Source: Numida meleagris
Lineage: Eukaryota > Chordata > Aves > Galliformes > Numididae
Reading direction: 5' to 3'
NCBI RefSeq assembly: GCF_002078875.1
Contig: NC_034410.1
Coordinates: forward strand, 98,044,384 to 98,108,383
DNA: 64,000 nt
The notes under the pieces were generated by a model. It was not told the origin of the DNA. It did no database searches and saw only the letters and a program-made list of their open reading frames with translations. Shown piece by piece: positions 1 through 13,854 of this stretch. Both the position numbers and the translations under genes were made by a program. How positions within the stretch are numbered: position 1 is the first letter of the stretch; the number at the start of each line of letters is the position of its first letter.

Positions 1-1061
1 CAAACTAGAATTCTTCCATATTTTAAATTCCCACATTTCTTAATAAAAAATCCCCATAGTCTTTGTGAAATTTGGCACTAAAAACACCCAGAAAAAAAAA
101 AGAACGTAAAACAAATTCAAAAGCAACATAATTTACTACCACCTATTTTAAGTCCTGGTTTGATACAAGATTACCAGCATTTTATTTGCAGTAGAATATG
201 CATTTTTTCATTCAGCTCACATGTATTCCTCAGATACTACATCATAAAGCATTCTAAAAACCTCCCAAATCATTCTAAACACACACACACACACACAAAC
301 ACATATACACAGGCTCTGGGGGATGTTTTTGCTGAAATAATTTCCAGGTTTCTTAGTATATTTGCAACTTCTTTTGTGTGTGGACAGACCATAAAAACAG
401 CACTGTACAATCTATTCTTTACAGTGTTATTTCCAAAGAGAAGCTAAGTGTACTGAAACATATACGGGACCACTGCGCACAGAAATGCCTATAGAAAGAT
501 TTTCTCTTAAGAAAATCACAATTGAATGAGTTTTCCAATGTTCAGGCATCGTTATTCTGCATGGAATTCTGTATGGAATTCAGTGATATGCCTTTGCTTC
601 ATACCAATTCCATGTTAGACGCCATTCTGTCAGACTGCCCCTCTGTTGCCATCTGTCACATGGCAACAAAATGGAGTATTGGAGGGAAGGTGCAACCTCT
701 ACTGCCATACCACTGACATCTGCCTCTGATGACATGGGCCAACATCATAAAATAGAAGGCATTGCTTTTGGAGTAGCCCTTGTATCTTTGTTTTGTAGGT
801 GGAAGGGATTCTTTCTCTAACAGCTTGTCACGACTCACTTGGTAACTTCTTTTAGCAGATTTTGCGATGTTATTTCTGAAAAGCTACAGAAGGCTCTTTT
901 ACACATGTCTTGTTTATCCTTGTTTCGAGGCAGAGAATTTTAAAAATGAAGGAGAAAAATTTTCTCTCATTCAAAGCATTTGGCATAGGGCATTGTGGGC
1001 ATGTTGGTATTTCTCTGCCATGTATTTCGCTCCTTCTCAGCAAGTTTGAATGTTATACTTA
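1..1061. other. Intergenic left edge, no gene seen
   Basis: AT-rich sequence with only short chance reading frames and no recognisable protein, RNA gene or splice-joined exon series. It contains a short CA microsatellite near position 281 and ends where the CR1 3' octamer tail begins. By the human gene order (LAMA1, LRRC30, PTPRM), PTPRM would be expected further left; nothing of it is visible here. Confidence 0.6.
281..298. repeat. (CA)9 microsatellite
   Basis: Nine uninterrupted CA units, followed by an imperfect continuation of CA/TA steps to about position 312. Ordinary simple repeat. Confidence 0.9.
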
Positions 1062-1188
1062 GAATCATAGAATTATAGAATCATAGAATTAGCTAGGTTG
1101 GAAAAGACCTACAAGATCACCTAGTCCAACCATCCACCTACCACCAACATAACCCCACTAAACCAGGTCTCTCAACGCTATATCTAAA

Positions 1189-2083
1189 NNNNNNNNNNNN
1201 NNNNNNNNNNNNNNNNNNNNNNNNNNNNNNNNNNNNNNNNNNNNNNNNNNNNNNNNNNNNNNNNNNNNNNNNNNNNNNNNNNNNNNNNNNNNNNNNNNNN
1301 NNNNNNNNNNNNNNNNNNNNNNNNNNNNNNNNNNNNNNNNNNNNNNNNNNNNNNNNNNNNNNNNNNNNNNNNNNNNNNNNNNNNNNNNNNNNNNNNNNNN
1401 NNNNNNNNNNNNNNNNNNNNNNNNNNNNNNNNNNNNNNNNNNNNNNNNNNNNNNNNNNNNNNNNNNNNNNNNNNNNNNNNNNNNNNNNNNNNNNNNNNNN
1501 NNNNNNNNNNNNNNNNNNNNNNNNNNNNNNNNNNNNNNNNNNNNNNNNNNNNNNNNNNNNNNNNNNNNNNNNNNNNNNNNNNNNNNNNNNNNNNNNNNNN
1601 NNNNNNNNNNNNNNNNNNNNNNNNNNNNNNNNNNNNNNNNNNNNNNNNNNNNNNNNNNNNNNNNNNNNNNNNNNNNNNNNNNNNNNNNNNNNNNNNNNNN
1701 NNNNNNNNNNNNNNNNNNNNNNNNNNNNNNNNNNNNNNNNNNNNNNNNNNNNNNNNNNNNNNNNNNNNNNNNNNNNNNNNNNNNNNNNNNNNNNNNNNNN
1801 NNNNNNNNNNNNNNNNNNNNNNNNNNNNNNNNNNNNNNNNNNNNNNNNNNNNNNNNNNNNNNNNNNNNNNNNNNNNNNNNNNNNNNNNNNNNNNNNNNNN
1901 NNNNNNNNNNNNNNNNNNNNNNNNNNNNNNNNNNNNNNNNNNNNNNNNNNNNNNNNNNNNNNNNNNNNNNNNNNNNNNNNNNNNNNNNNNNNNNNNNNNN
2001 NNNNNNNNNNNNNNNNNNNNNNNNNNNNNNNNNNNNNNNNNNNNNNNNNNNNNNNNNNNNNNNNNNNNNNNNNNNNNNNNNNN
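1189..2083. other. Assembly gap (895 N)
   Basis: A continuous run of N with no sequence information. It falls entirely inside the CR1 element, so a repeat-induced assembly break is the likely cause. Any reading frame drawn across it is meaningless. Confidence 0.99.
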
Positions 2084-2872
2084 CCAGCTGGATTTAACTC
2101 CATTAACCACCACTCTCTGGGCTCGGCCCTCTAGCCAGCTCCTTACCCAGCAAAGGGTGTACCTGTCCAAGCCACAGGCTGCCAGTTTCTCCAGGAGAAT
2201 ACTGTGGGAGACAGTGTCAAAGGCTTTGCTGAAGTCCAGGTAGACCACATCAACAGCCTTTCCCTCATCCACCAGACGGGTCACTCGATCATAGAAGGAG
2301 ATCAGGTTGGTCAAGCAGGACCTGCCCTTCACAAACCCATGCTGGCTGGGCCTGATCCCCCGGCTGTCCTGCAAATGCCACGTGATCTCCCTCAGGACAA
2401 TCTGTTCCATAACCTTCCCGGGCACCGAGGTCAGGCTGGCAGGCCTGTAGTTCCTCGGATCCTCCTTACGACCCTTCTTGTAGATGGGAGTCACGTTGGC
2501 AAGTTTCCAGTCTTCTGGGACCTCTCCAGTTGACCAGGAACTCCGATAGATGATGGAAAGTGGCTTGGCTATCTCTTCTGCCAGCTCCCTCAGTACTCTC
2601 GGGTGGATCTCGTCCGGCCCCGTGGACTTGTGGCAGTCCAGGTGGAGTAGTAGGTCTCTGACCGTTTCCTCCTGAATCATGGGGGGTTTGTTTCGCTCCC
2701 CATCCGAGACTTCCAGGTCAGAGAGTAGAGTGCTCTGAGGACAACTGGTCTGGCTTTTAAAGACAGATGTAAAAAAGGCATTGAGAACCTCAGCCTTTTC
2801 ATTGTCCTCAGTGGCCACATTCCCACATTGATCTTGATACTTGAAAGATACCACTTCTGATCCTGTGTGCAC
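2084..2872 (-). CDS. CR1 ORF2 reverse transcriptase, partial (263 codons before gap)
   Basis: This is the N-terminal part of the reverse-transcriptase domain of a CR1 retrotransposon, which copies its own RNA at a nicked chromosomal target. In order one sees the pre-RT segment with a STGPDEIHPRVLREL-type motif (about residues 83-97), the NYRPASLTSVPGK block (about 141-153), the HGFVKGRSCLTNL block (about 178-190), and catalytic motif A, YLDFSKAFDTVSH, at about 201-213 with its aspartate. Motif C, the second catalytic site, falls in the gap. No stop or frameshift interrupts the 263 codons, which is unusual for CR1 copies and suggests a relatively young insertion. The first codon (GTG at 2870-2872) is only where the frame opens and is not a true start, because the element is 5' truncated. 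It is a transposon relic or young copy, not a host gene. Confidence 0.85.
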
Positions 2873-2890
2873 TGGCTGCAGAGATAAGGG

Positions 2891-5229
2891 AAGGCATTTG
2901 TACTGTACAGCACTGACCTTACCAAGGTGACTGAATTAGGCTGCAGATGTCCTGGGGCTCATCTTTGACACTTCAGTCAGGATCCCTTCTTGATACTATC
3001 CCAAGAGGAATTTGTCCATCTCTCTCTACTGACCATGGAAACTGTGTTCAGCAACTAACCGCTTTCCTAACCCACTAAGCAGGTGTGTAAGGTTGGTGTG
3101 CTGATGAGGAGCCTGTTTTGGATCATTTACCCATCTCATGAACAGTGAATGTGGAGCCTGCCATCCTCCCCCATCCTCTGCTCCTCACACAGTGGGTGAG
3201 AGCTTAGCCCCTGGGTACATTTTCACACCCACCCACACCCAGCAGCACCTGGCTTTGCAGGGGGCAAGGATCAATTTGCTGCTTCTGTGAATATGTCCAG
3301 GATGCAAAAACTGGAGATAATGATGGAAAGGGAGCAACATATATTTCCCTTGAAGAGTTATATCAAAAGAGAAAAGAGAAATATATATTTTTTAATATCT
3401 GGGAAGTGGAAATTAAAAGCTGAGTATTCATCAATGAATTCATGGTATATGAAACTCCTCTGAGCCCTACAAAAACACGGAGCTTTGACCTTTGGCCTTC
3501 GTTTCAGCCTGCCTGGGTAAGCTCCCTTTATGAGGCAGTATAATTTGCAGTGACCTTTTCTAAATCTGTTGCTGCACTTCCTGCTTCACTGGAAAATACC
3601 TTTTTAGCCATGCATGACATGACTCTACACACACTGGGGAATAAATTTCAGGCTCTGTCACCAAATCCTGCAAAGTCATCTGGTGGGGCTGGCGGCCATA
3701 GCAGTGTGGGAACTCACTGGTACTGCTAGGCTGGGTGCTGCAGGGGATGGTTCTAAGGGATGGTTCCTGAAGGGTGGTTGGCTTTGACTGCAAGAGAGAT
3801 AGATAGATGCACGGAGTCAGTGTTGGGTGGGGAAATGAAGGAAGAATTTAAAACTGATAATGTCAGTAGTCTGCTCTTCTTTGAATAGCTGGGAGGGAGA
3901 AAAAACATTTCTTATGTAATTTCCACTTTAAAAAAATCTTTATATGAATTTGATTTCCTCTTGGGATATTCAGGGTGTTCAGATAACCTAATACATTCCT
4001 AAGCAGAGCTGCATCACTGTCTCTTTTTTCATCTTTTATAATTATTATTCTGCCTCTTATTTGTACAGAGGAAGGATTATGCAATTTTATAAAAGGATTT
4101 TCAGGCTTACTCCACATGTGAGCATTAAAGGACACCTCTGTCCCAATATATCTAAAGTTTCATATGCTTTTAAACATCTCCTGAGTTTTTACATCTTGTT
4201 TTTTTGCTGTATATAGAATGGTAAACAAATGTATTCTTATGCATGTGTAGGCCCTTTTACAGCCAATGCAAGTTTTCCTTTGGCTGTAACTGTTTTAGGA
4301 ATTCAGGTGCTATGCATGTGCACTGTGAAAGCACATGTTACATAATAATAAGCTTATTTACCTATTATTAAATATTATTTTTCATATATTTTATTTATAT
4401 TAATTATATTCAGTATAACTCTGCAAGGCAGTCTGAAACTCTCATTGAATTACTGAAAACCTGCTGTCCAAAGGCTCTGCAAGAAAATTTCCCTTGGAAT
4501 TCTGTGAATTAATACTGACTAGATGATCAGTTTATTTTCTTTGATTTCTTTGTTTGTCTTTCATGTGGTTATACTGGAAAGCCTGATGACATATGAGGGT
4601 CCTTTTTTTATTTAGTTAAGGAAATAAACTGGATTATGGATGATTTTTCTACTTGTGAAAATTAGATGTTGATACATTTTTTCAAGTAATGTGCTAGTCC
4701 GGCTAAATAAAGAACGTAACCAGCTCTCCAGGATCAATATATTATTTTTAGATGCAACCTCATTCCGTTAAAAAAATGACTGCAAAGTTCTTTAAAATAT
4801 TAACCAAAGATAACTGAAAGGTGGGTTTTCCTGAAGTTACAGTGCAATAGCTGAAAAATTAATTCATTCACATCCTAACATGTTTAAACTCTCAACTGTA
4901 TGTTCTTATAATAAAAATACCTAGAGACCTTTCTGGTGTTTGACTGAAAAAATGAGGAATTTTGATGAAAACAAAGAAAAATATTGAGAAAATATTGGCA
5001 AATTGGAAAAAAAGTAGATATATTATTCATTCAAAATTATAATAATAGAATATTTAATCTGAATTTCAAAAGTTTACAGATGGAATAAAATTCTGTTTTG
5101 ATGTACCACCCGAGTGCATCTTGGAAACTGATCTTTGTAGGCTCTTCCTGCTTTGCTCCTGGCTAGATTAGTGCCTGGTAATGCCCCAGGGAGCTGCTGA
5201 GACACCGCAGTGCATTTTGGCAGGTCATT
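2891..5229. other. Intergenic, no gene seen
   Basis: No supported gene. The reading frames are short and show no known domain. The sequence becomes strongly AT-rich between about 4150 and 5100. Diverged repeats that cannot be named by eye may be present. Confidence 0.55.
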
Positions 5230-5572
5230 AGATCTTTCAGCATCTGAAGGGAGCTATAGGAAAGAAGGGTACAGACTCTTTAGCAGGGTCTGTTGTGATA
5301 GGACAAGGAGAAATGGTTTCACATGAAAAGAGGGGAGATTTAGACTGGATGTAACGAAGACGTTTTTTTACAATAAGAGTAGTGAAGCACTGGAACAGGT
5401 TGCCAGAGATGCAGGGGATGCCCCTTCCCTGAAAACACTCATGGTTGGGCTGGTTGCTCTGAGCAACCTGATGTAGCTGTAGGTGTCCCTGTTCATTGCA
5501 GGGGAGCTGGACTAGATGGCCTTTAAAGGTTCCTCCCAACTCAAACCATTCTATGATTCTATGATTCTATGA
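5230..5572 (+). mobile_element. CR1 LINE 3' fragment
   Basis: It ends in three ATTCTATG octamers (about 5548-5572), preceded by the CR1 3' block GGACTAGATGGCCTTTAAAG. Upstream are the remnants of the ORF2 C-terminus (a GAAGCACTGGAACAGG segment corresponding to the family's [13 protein letters not shown] motif). It shares its 3' block with the copy at 23372-23543, so both belong to one CR1 subfamily. Confidence 0.93.
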
Positions 5573-8500
5573 CAAGGGGCACAAGCGAGTTTGTCCACGT
5601 AGCAGGTTTGGCCAGAAGCTGTAGAGAAGTAGGTACAACATATTTCAGATTTAATTTACAGTGAGATACTAAAGCAACATCTCAAATTAAAATGTTTTCA
5701 TTTCAGTCAAAGATTGAAGTTAAAACTTTAGGGTTACGTCAAGATCCTGACACATTCTCGTTCTCAAAGTTCTTGCACGTTTACTAGACTTTTCACAGAA
5801 CGCAATTTTCCTTTTGATTTAAAACAAAAACACATCAAAGCTGTTCACCTCACCAAACGTGCCATCAATATGTTTATCAATAACGGTATTGTATAGCCTC
5901 AATGCATATTACATGCTTTCCAAACATTTTGTTCTTGCGCTTTGCCCTTTGTTTCATCCATACCTAGAATTTTTCCACCCTTCTGCTTTCTGTGAGCTTG
6001 TCTGAGCAGCAGCCATAGAAAAGTCATGCTGCCCTAAAAACATTCTTTCTCATGAGTGTCTCCTGCTTTCCCCAGCCCTTTGAAGATCACCACTGCCAAT
6101 AACAAGAATAATAAATGCATAAAAAGTTATACTGCTGTGAGATCTATGGTGAGAAAACTTCAGTGAGTACTGAAACAAGTGCAATGTTCAGCATATAGTT
6201 CTCTGAAAGAGATTATATCAAAATCATATCATTTAATAAACACATAGAAATGATAGTTTCCACGTGAGATATGACTGTAGTCACTACAGCTCCTTTTTAT
6301 CCCCCCTGTAGTCTGTACAACTGGTGTCAGATGGTACTGCTGAGATCCACCAATTCTTTGCTAATGCCCTATTCAAAATGAGAGCCAGCATGTGACATCA
6401 TGATTTCTGCCTCCCTCCTGTGCCTCTTGCACCCTCTCAGATGAAAACACATATGCATTTATTTGACCCCTATGCACACTTCAGTAGATTAACAGTGATA
6501 TACAGTCTTTCCTACTTACTGTAAGAATTCAGAACACTACCTTTGCTCATGTGAGTTCATTTTCTGTACCTCTAAGAAACCTATTTATAAGGGTCTTAAT
6601 GCAGAAGTGAAAGAAAGACTAAAGCAGTTCAGTAGAAATTATCTTTTTAGTGGCAAAATCTGAATTATACATTAAAGTACCATTTATTCAATGAATTTTA
6701 TTATTCTGTTTTAAAAGGCAGAGACTTTTATGTGTTTCATATCCCTGCAAAGGTTTATTAGCTTGAGTAAAAGGTTATTATTATTCAATTGAATAATTGA
6801 ATTTTAAATTATTGCTATTGCCCTTCATATTATAACTGCTTTTCCAGATGCAATTGATTCTGTCAAATTTGCCTTTTAATCCCCTGTCAGGAGACCATTT
6901 TCTTCAATCATGCACTGCTGCTCACCGGTGGTAGTAGAGTCCTAATGAACACACAGAGTCCAGGCTCACATCTCCCATGTAAATTACCACGCATACCTCT
7001 TCTAGTCAGAACATATCAGAGGCTATCCGGTGTCACGTAATCCTGGATGCTGATATGTGGAAAGTCTTCTCAGGTGATTAATGCCATAGGCATTTAATTT
7101 TCCTTCAAAGTGCTGCTGAGGGACTAGAGTGTTTACGTGAATGCAAGACTTAGGGATATGAAATGGGCATTTAGAGAAGTTAATAATCTGTGTCTAATCT
7201 TCTCCAAGAATTATCTGTTGGTATTTCTATAAATAATTGCAGGGTTATTTCTTGTCGCTAATTGAATCACATATTAATTTATCCAATGTATTGTGCATTA
7301 AAAATCTTGGAACTTGCTATAAATCCCATTGCATTGATGAAGTAAATGCATGCAAAGGAGGATAAAAAAAAAATGTTTAAAACACACATTAAGTTAAAGA
7401 CACAAATAACTGTGTTTTGGTGTTTATTTACTTTGTTTGCCTTATGCTCCAGCAAAAGTGCCCTTCAAAAATATTTCTCTTTTGCTAGAAACTTCAGTTC
7501 CTGAGCACAGTACTGAAATTCTCTATTAAGATAAGAAATGATACACAAAACAATCCAACCTAACAAAATAACAGAGTGAGCAGCCCTACAGTGAAAGAGT
7601 CTGTGAGCACAGATTTTTCGTTGCTATGTTCAGTGCTGCACTGGTAATGTCAGCATGGCCAAAGGTGCTGCATTTACTTGCATGCTCCTATGAATTACAT
7701 GACTATCTGCTCTTACCAGACTACTTTTACCACTGCTGATGGAAGAGTTTTTCTCTCAGTCTGCAGTTGTTCATTAGACTCACTAGAAGAAGGATCAACC
7801 TTCCACAGTCTTCCATAATTCTGAGCAAATTACATTTTTAAAAGTAATCATTGATTCCTGAGATTTGACATACAATAGGAAGCACTTCAGAAGTGGCTTT
7901 GGATATTCTTAATTAGCTCAAGAATTACAGGCTCATACCTTTTTCATGCTGCTATTAGAAGCATTTATCTCAACTGATTTCAACAGAGTTGCTTCTGTCT
8001 TCTCTGGGGTGAAAAAAAAATCAAGTTGCATAAATTGATAACTGTTCTTTCATACAGCCTCTTTATTACTAGATAAAACTTTGATGAAGGACATACACAG
8101 AAGATCAATATAAGAAATCACATAAGACCTGACTTCCTTGCTACTGGTTGATACTGAAAATCACAGAAATAAGTATTTGTTTTTGAAGCTCTTACTTAAG
8201 CTGATGATTAGTTTGCTGCTGGTTTTCTTGAAAGAAATACTTCACCCTTAGGAGACATACTGCCTCCTGAGTCAAGTCATTCCATGGTTCCAAATGCAGG
8301 GAAGTGCAAAAGGGAAAGGAGCGCAGTTCATCTTGCAATAAGCAGCTTCATCTGGCAGCCTTCATTTAAGGGAATAAGGACCCACTTCCATTTCTCCCCT
8401 TGGCTGGTCCTGATGCACTTCTACCGATACCCAAATAGGCTCCGTGGGAAAAGACACACATCTCAGGAACGGGACTAGGTGCTATGTTTGGAGTCTTCTT

Positions 8501-8887
8501 CCTAAGAACTGGAGAATCTCCCCACCACTGACATCTTCACCTGCAATTTACAGTAGCCAGCTCACAGCTGCAGGGTAAACAACAAGTAATATTGAACTGG
8601 CCAGTAGCATACTGTCTGTGGGCTAATATAGCTCAGGACATATACACTGCTGAAAGCGAATTAAACATTTTCCTTGAGATTCACTTAGATAGCAGTGTTT
8701 GTTTATGTAGTCATACCTGCACATGAAGAAATGAGCAGGAGTTAAAGTGCAACTTCAATCACATATAGCAAATCCAAATTATATTAATATTTCTCCAACC
8801 AAATAGCTGGCAAATATAGATATCTAAATTGCTAGCTGTCTGCCTTAATTTGTTTTTGTCAAAAGAAGAGCAAACATTCTATCATCA
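5573..8887. other. Intergenic, no gene seen
   Basis: AT-rich sequence without a supported gene. The only structure noted is an 18-base perfect palindrome at 6780-6797 (ATTATTCAATTGAATAAT). Conserved non-coding elements cannot be judged without alignment. Confidence 0.55.
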
Positions 8888-8893
8888 TTTATT
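8888..8893 (-). promoter_or_regulatory. Candidate LRRC30 poly(A) signal (AATAAA)
   Basis: The plus strand reads TTTATT here, so the minus strand has AATAAA, about 250 bases after the LRRC30 stop codon. The position is plausible for a short 3' UTR, but the hexamer is common in AT-rich DNA and the transcript end is not known. Confidence 0.3.
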
Positions 8894-9142
8894 TTTTGTT
8901 TGTTTTTTTTTCCCCTCCAAAAAAGCCCAAACATTCCAACTCTGAAGAGTGGGTTTTAGAAAATTTTACTCTTCATTCACTTAAACAAGACCATCACACT
9001 TTACTTGCTTTCTGCCAGCCATTACTAAAGCCATCCACAGTCTCAGAAATCCAAACGTTATGAAGTGGAAGTGACTGTTGGGGAAAGTGCTCTGGCACAA
9101 GCGAGTCATGATGACAGGCTTAATCCCAAGTCCGGCAGAAAC

Positions 9143-10093
<951 letters not shown>

Positions 10094-12402
10094 CTACACC
10101 AACACGCAAATACCCCCAGAGGTTGACAGCATTCAGGAAAGTCAAAGCAAGGAGATAAGGAGGAGCCTGTGAAGTGCATCTCAGTCCACCGGGGCATTTT
10201 CCATAGTTGCTGAGGGAAAGTTTCACTTTGGGGGGCTTATGTTGTTCTTGGTGCACAGTCTGTAATGAAATACTTGCTCCAGACTTGTGAGCAAACCTGT
10301 TCAATTCAAACTGAATGCCATGAGGCAGCTGTCACTGTCATTTGGCTTGGGCTTTATTGGACAGATATGTATCTTCACTGCAAAAAGGTCACAAGGATGC
10401 TGTACATAACTTCCCCATGTCAGCTTTCTTGGCTATCTAGCACATACCATGGCTGCAGGACAATTAACAAGAGTGACTTCAAAAAACAAACAAGTAAACT
10501 ATCAGAGAAAACAAGCAAACAAAAAAGCCATCATTTCAGTTCTTTTAAATTCATTTTTTTAATGTTCCTCATTTCACTAAAATAATTACCAGTCCACCAG
10601 AAAACTTTGTATCCTGCGAGAACACAGGTAAAGAATCTTCCTGCAAGTTCTTGTTTTCTGTTTTGCTTAAAAAAAAAAAGTTACTACTTGTAACAATATT
10701 TTACGTTATATATCATCTCTGTAATGAGGATAGGCCTCTTTCTTTGCAGAAAGGGCACCACTTTCACTGCGGCAGTGACATTTTCCAGTGGCATCTGCGC
10801 CCACTTGGATGATCATTCACTACCCACGTCGCCAAGTGTGAGCAGTCACACTGTGCAGTTCTGCCCAACTTACTCTGTCCTAAATGTCCTGTGCATCTAT
10901 CAGTGAGGTTTGTGGGTCTGGTTTTCACGTACTGCAGAAAATGCAGCCACTTTAAGTCCCCTTTTTCCTAGGGAATTTTCCTGTCTTTCTGAGATATCCT
11001 GGAGTACATGGGGACTGTAAGTCAAATAACTCAAACTATACATGACATTTAAGTCCAGGTGGAGGGACTGATGGGAGAGGAAGGAAGCAATGAGGTATAA
11101 TAATACCCCACAACAGCTGAAGCCGGCTCTGCTGATGAAAGGAAATTGTATTGCTACAGGAACCTGTGGTGAGTTTAAACTCAAAGGGACCCTAAAAAGG
11201 ATATCCAAAGACTTCAGGTACCATGTAAACTAGGTGAAAATTCTGGTAAACAGGACATAACTTTCAGTGTTTTCCTCCTCTGGTGATGACAAAGATGCTT
11301 TGCTGCTTCCTGGCAGATCTGGTTGTATGTATTCCCCACCACCCCATTCCAGAGAATTCCTTAAAGCCCTGCAACAGTTCACGTGCTAAAGGACTACACA
11401 CAAAGATGCTGTTGGGAGTCATGTCTTTCTGGCAGCCTCTTTGGAGTCAGTCCCCTCAGGCTCTTCCTGCTGCTGAGCACTGCTCAATTTCTGCTCAGTT
11501 TTGGGTCCCCCATAGCATCACCGCTGCCTGAGCAGAGAGGGGACAGAGGGGGCATCCATCCATTTGCCTGGAGAACAGCCAGGACCATGATGACAAGCAC
11601 AGTTAGAGCATGCAGCTAAACAGGGCTGTGTGGCCTAATGACAACTGGTCCTTTAAGAGGTGGGAGGTGAAATACTGCTTTCCCAGGAACAGCCTGCAAA
11701 GGGCTGAGGCCAGTTGTTGCTGTTTGGTCAGAGCACGCTGACAGCCTGACTGGCAGCCACAGATCCCTCCCTCACAAGTTCCTTCTGCCAATATTTGTCA
11801 GTTTACAAACAAACATTGTATTACATCCCATCACAGCCACAACTCTGACTCAGTGCTCATGTTAATCATCACCCAAACATGCTGCCCAAAGTGGTGTGGT
11901 GGATAGAGCCGCAGGCTGCACTTGGGCCTTGAACAACATGGTGGAAAGCTAAGCCTAAAACATGGGCCTACAGCCCAAAAAGGCAGAGATGCAAACATTA
12001 AAGTCCCTCATGAACCCTGGCTCTGAGTTATCTGCCCAACTGCTGTTAGAAACATGCCAATTTTCAGATTTGAACAAGCAATTCCTGTCTGCTGTGGCAA
12101 AGGCGAAAGGAAGAAAAGTAGTCTTTCAGGGGGCTTGCAGGCAGTTACATGTTTACCTTCTTGCGATCATAAAGCTGGAAGGAACAACCTGCTGCCAGCC
12201 TGCATGGCTGCCCTGTAGTCACAGTCCCCCACGTCCAGTCAGCTATTTTTAGATGAGAGTGCCTCCACTGCATTCACTGCCCCGGGGTCTTGGCAGGGCC
12301 CAGCCTGGCCTCTCTCTGCAGAAATCTAGATTTCCTAAGAGCCTGACTCAGCCACAGCACTCGCTGCCCTTTCCTGGCTCTGCACTACGCTGTCTATTCG
12401 AA

Positions 12403-12473
12403 ACAGCCTCTGCTATGGCCCGGTGTAGGTTGGAAAGCTTTGCCAGCCTGTGCCAGGCCATAGCAGAGGCTGT
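12403..12473 (+). ncRNA. Candidate RNA hairpin (pre-miRNA-like)
   Basis: Bases 12403-12420 are the exact reverse complement of 12456-12473 (18 pairs, ACAGCCTCTGCTATGGCC). After one C/A mismatch the pairing continues for 12 more positions (12422-12433 with 12443-12454), closing on a nine-base loop at 12434-12442. Four of those 12 pairs are G:T. On the plus strand these would be G:U pairs in RNA; on the minus strand they become A:C mismatches. A plus-strand transcript would therefore fold better. The flanks just outside do not pair. The geometry (about 31-step stem, small loop, unpaired flanks) resembles a microRNA precursor. No expression or homology evidence is available, and a chance or repeat-derived inverted duplication remains possible. 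Confidence 0.35.
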
Positions 12474-13854
12474 GCCTTTATAAAATAAAAACATTTGCTT
12501 TGGTCCAACATCTCCTGTTTCTGCACTGCCATACTTCTGCTGCCTCTGAGGCAGCAGCAGCAGAGGGGGTTTTAAAAAATAGCTCCACATCTGCAGCTTC
12601 CATTGTCCAGTTCCCTTCCTGCCTCTGCAAGTAATGTAACCACTGTGTGTGGGGAAAAAAATAGCCATTTCCTTTTCTTTGTTCTCCAACAGAAAAACAG
12701 GCTCGCAGAAAAACGCTTTTGGTTGTGGAGATGGGAAACTCTGAGGTAATCAAACTAAATTCCTTTCTTGCAGTCGGGAGAATAAAACCACAGTGGCCTC
12801 CTCTGGACATCACAGGAACTGAAAGCGTGAACAAAAGAGTCCGTTATGTGTTGGTGTCCTGCACTGTTTTTGTTCAAACAGTTTTCAGTTTCCTCTTTTC
12901 TGAACTGCTATGGATTTTTAGACTGGCACTTGGAAAAAAAAAAAAAAAGCAACTCTAATGAAGCAAAGGTTATTGTATCCCACTCAAAAGACATTTCAGG
13001 GAATGTCAAGTTCCAATCCTTGCCAAAAGAGTGAAGGACTAAGTCAGATTTAATTCCTCTTGTCTTTTGGCAGCCATATACTCTGTCAAACATACTTACC
13101 AGAAGAGGCACCCCTGGATTAGAAATCCACCTAAGGCAAAATTCAGCTCTTAAGTATCGATTGCGTTCTCCAAATTCTCTGTGTGCATCTGCCTTTGCTC
13201 CCACCTGAGGCAGCCGTGAGTAAAGGAGCTCGTCCAGCCCGAGCCTCACCCGTGGTGCTGCCACTGAGCATCGCTGCTGCCTGCTGTGCTGTGCTCTGAG
13301 GGCAGGTTGAGCTGTTTTGTCCTTTCGTGTGTATCTCAGCCAGTGAAATATTGCACTGTGTCAATACAGCTTAGCAGAAAACAGAAGCAAATTCCTTCCT
13401 TGCAAGCTTGGGAGTGCAGAGGGGGAACAAATCGGTGGGATTTGCCTGATGCAATGTAATTGATAATCATTTCATTGATTTAACAAAAATGTAAGTGTTC
13501 AGGGGAAAAAAAATGTTCCAAAACTTGCTGAGCAACTGTACAGCCTAACTAGTATAATAAAAGAAGCTGCACAACTAGCAGTGATAAAAAAAAAAAAAAA
13601 ACGGTAAATTGACAAAAAAATGACAGGCTATATTTTCTGAAGTTCTCTGACAATACAAATGAATAGACATTTTTTGAAGGAAGCAGGATTGTCAGACCTG
13701 AAAAACACTGCAAGACAAGTTCACAATGACATGGATTTTTAAAATCTATTATCTATTGGCATTTTTATTTGCTTGCAGATTTGGAATTTCTAGAATATGC
13801 TTGGGAAACATTTTCAAGCTTTTCTCTACAACCAGGGAAGGGCTGGATGATTTT

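Larger units (their letters stand above)
1062..2890 (-). mobile_element. CR1 LINE, 5'-truncated, with internal assembly gap
   Basis: The 3' end lies at the low-coordinate side, where three copies of an ATTCTATG-like octamer (read on the minus strand) form the usual CR1 tail. Next to it is the familiar CR1 3' block about a gene product being 'GGTTGGA..AGG.CCTT' style sequence. The inner part (2084-2872) translates on the minus strand as CR1 ORF2 reverse transcriptase. A reading consistent with the ORF2 stop is TAG at 1158-1160. An 895-base run of N covers the middle. That size is close to what is needed to connect the visible reverse transcriptase to the ORF2 end in a typical CR1. The 5' boundary near 2890 is approximate; the endonuclease domain and ORF1 are missing, the usual 5' truncation of LINE copies. 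Confidence 0.92.

Noticed and set aside
1138..2103. Reading frame across the N run
   Set aside because: Nearly all residues are unknown; only the CR1 portion outside the gap is interpretable.
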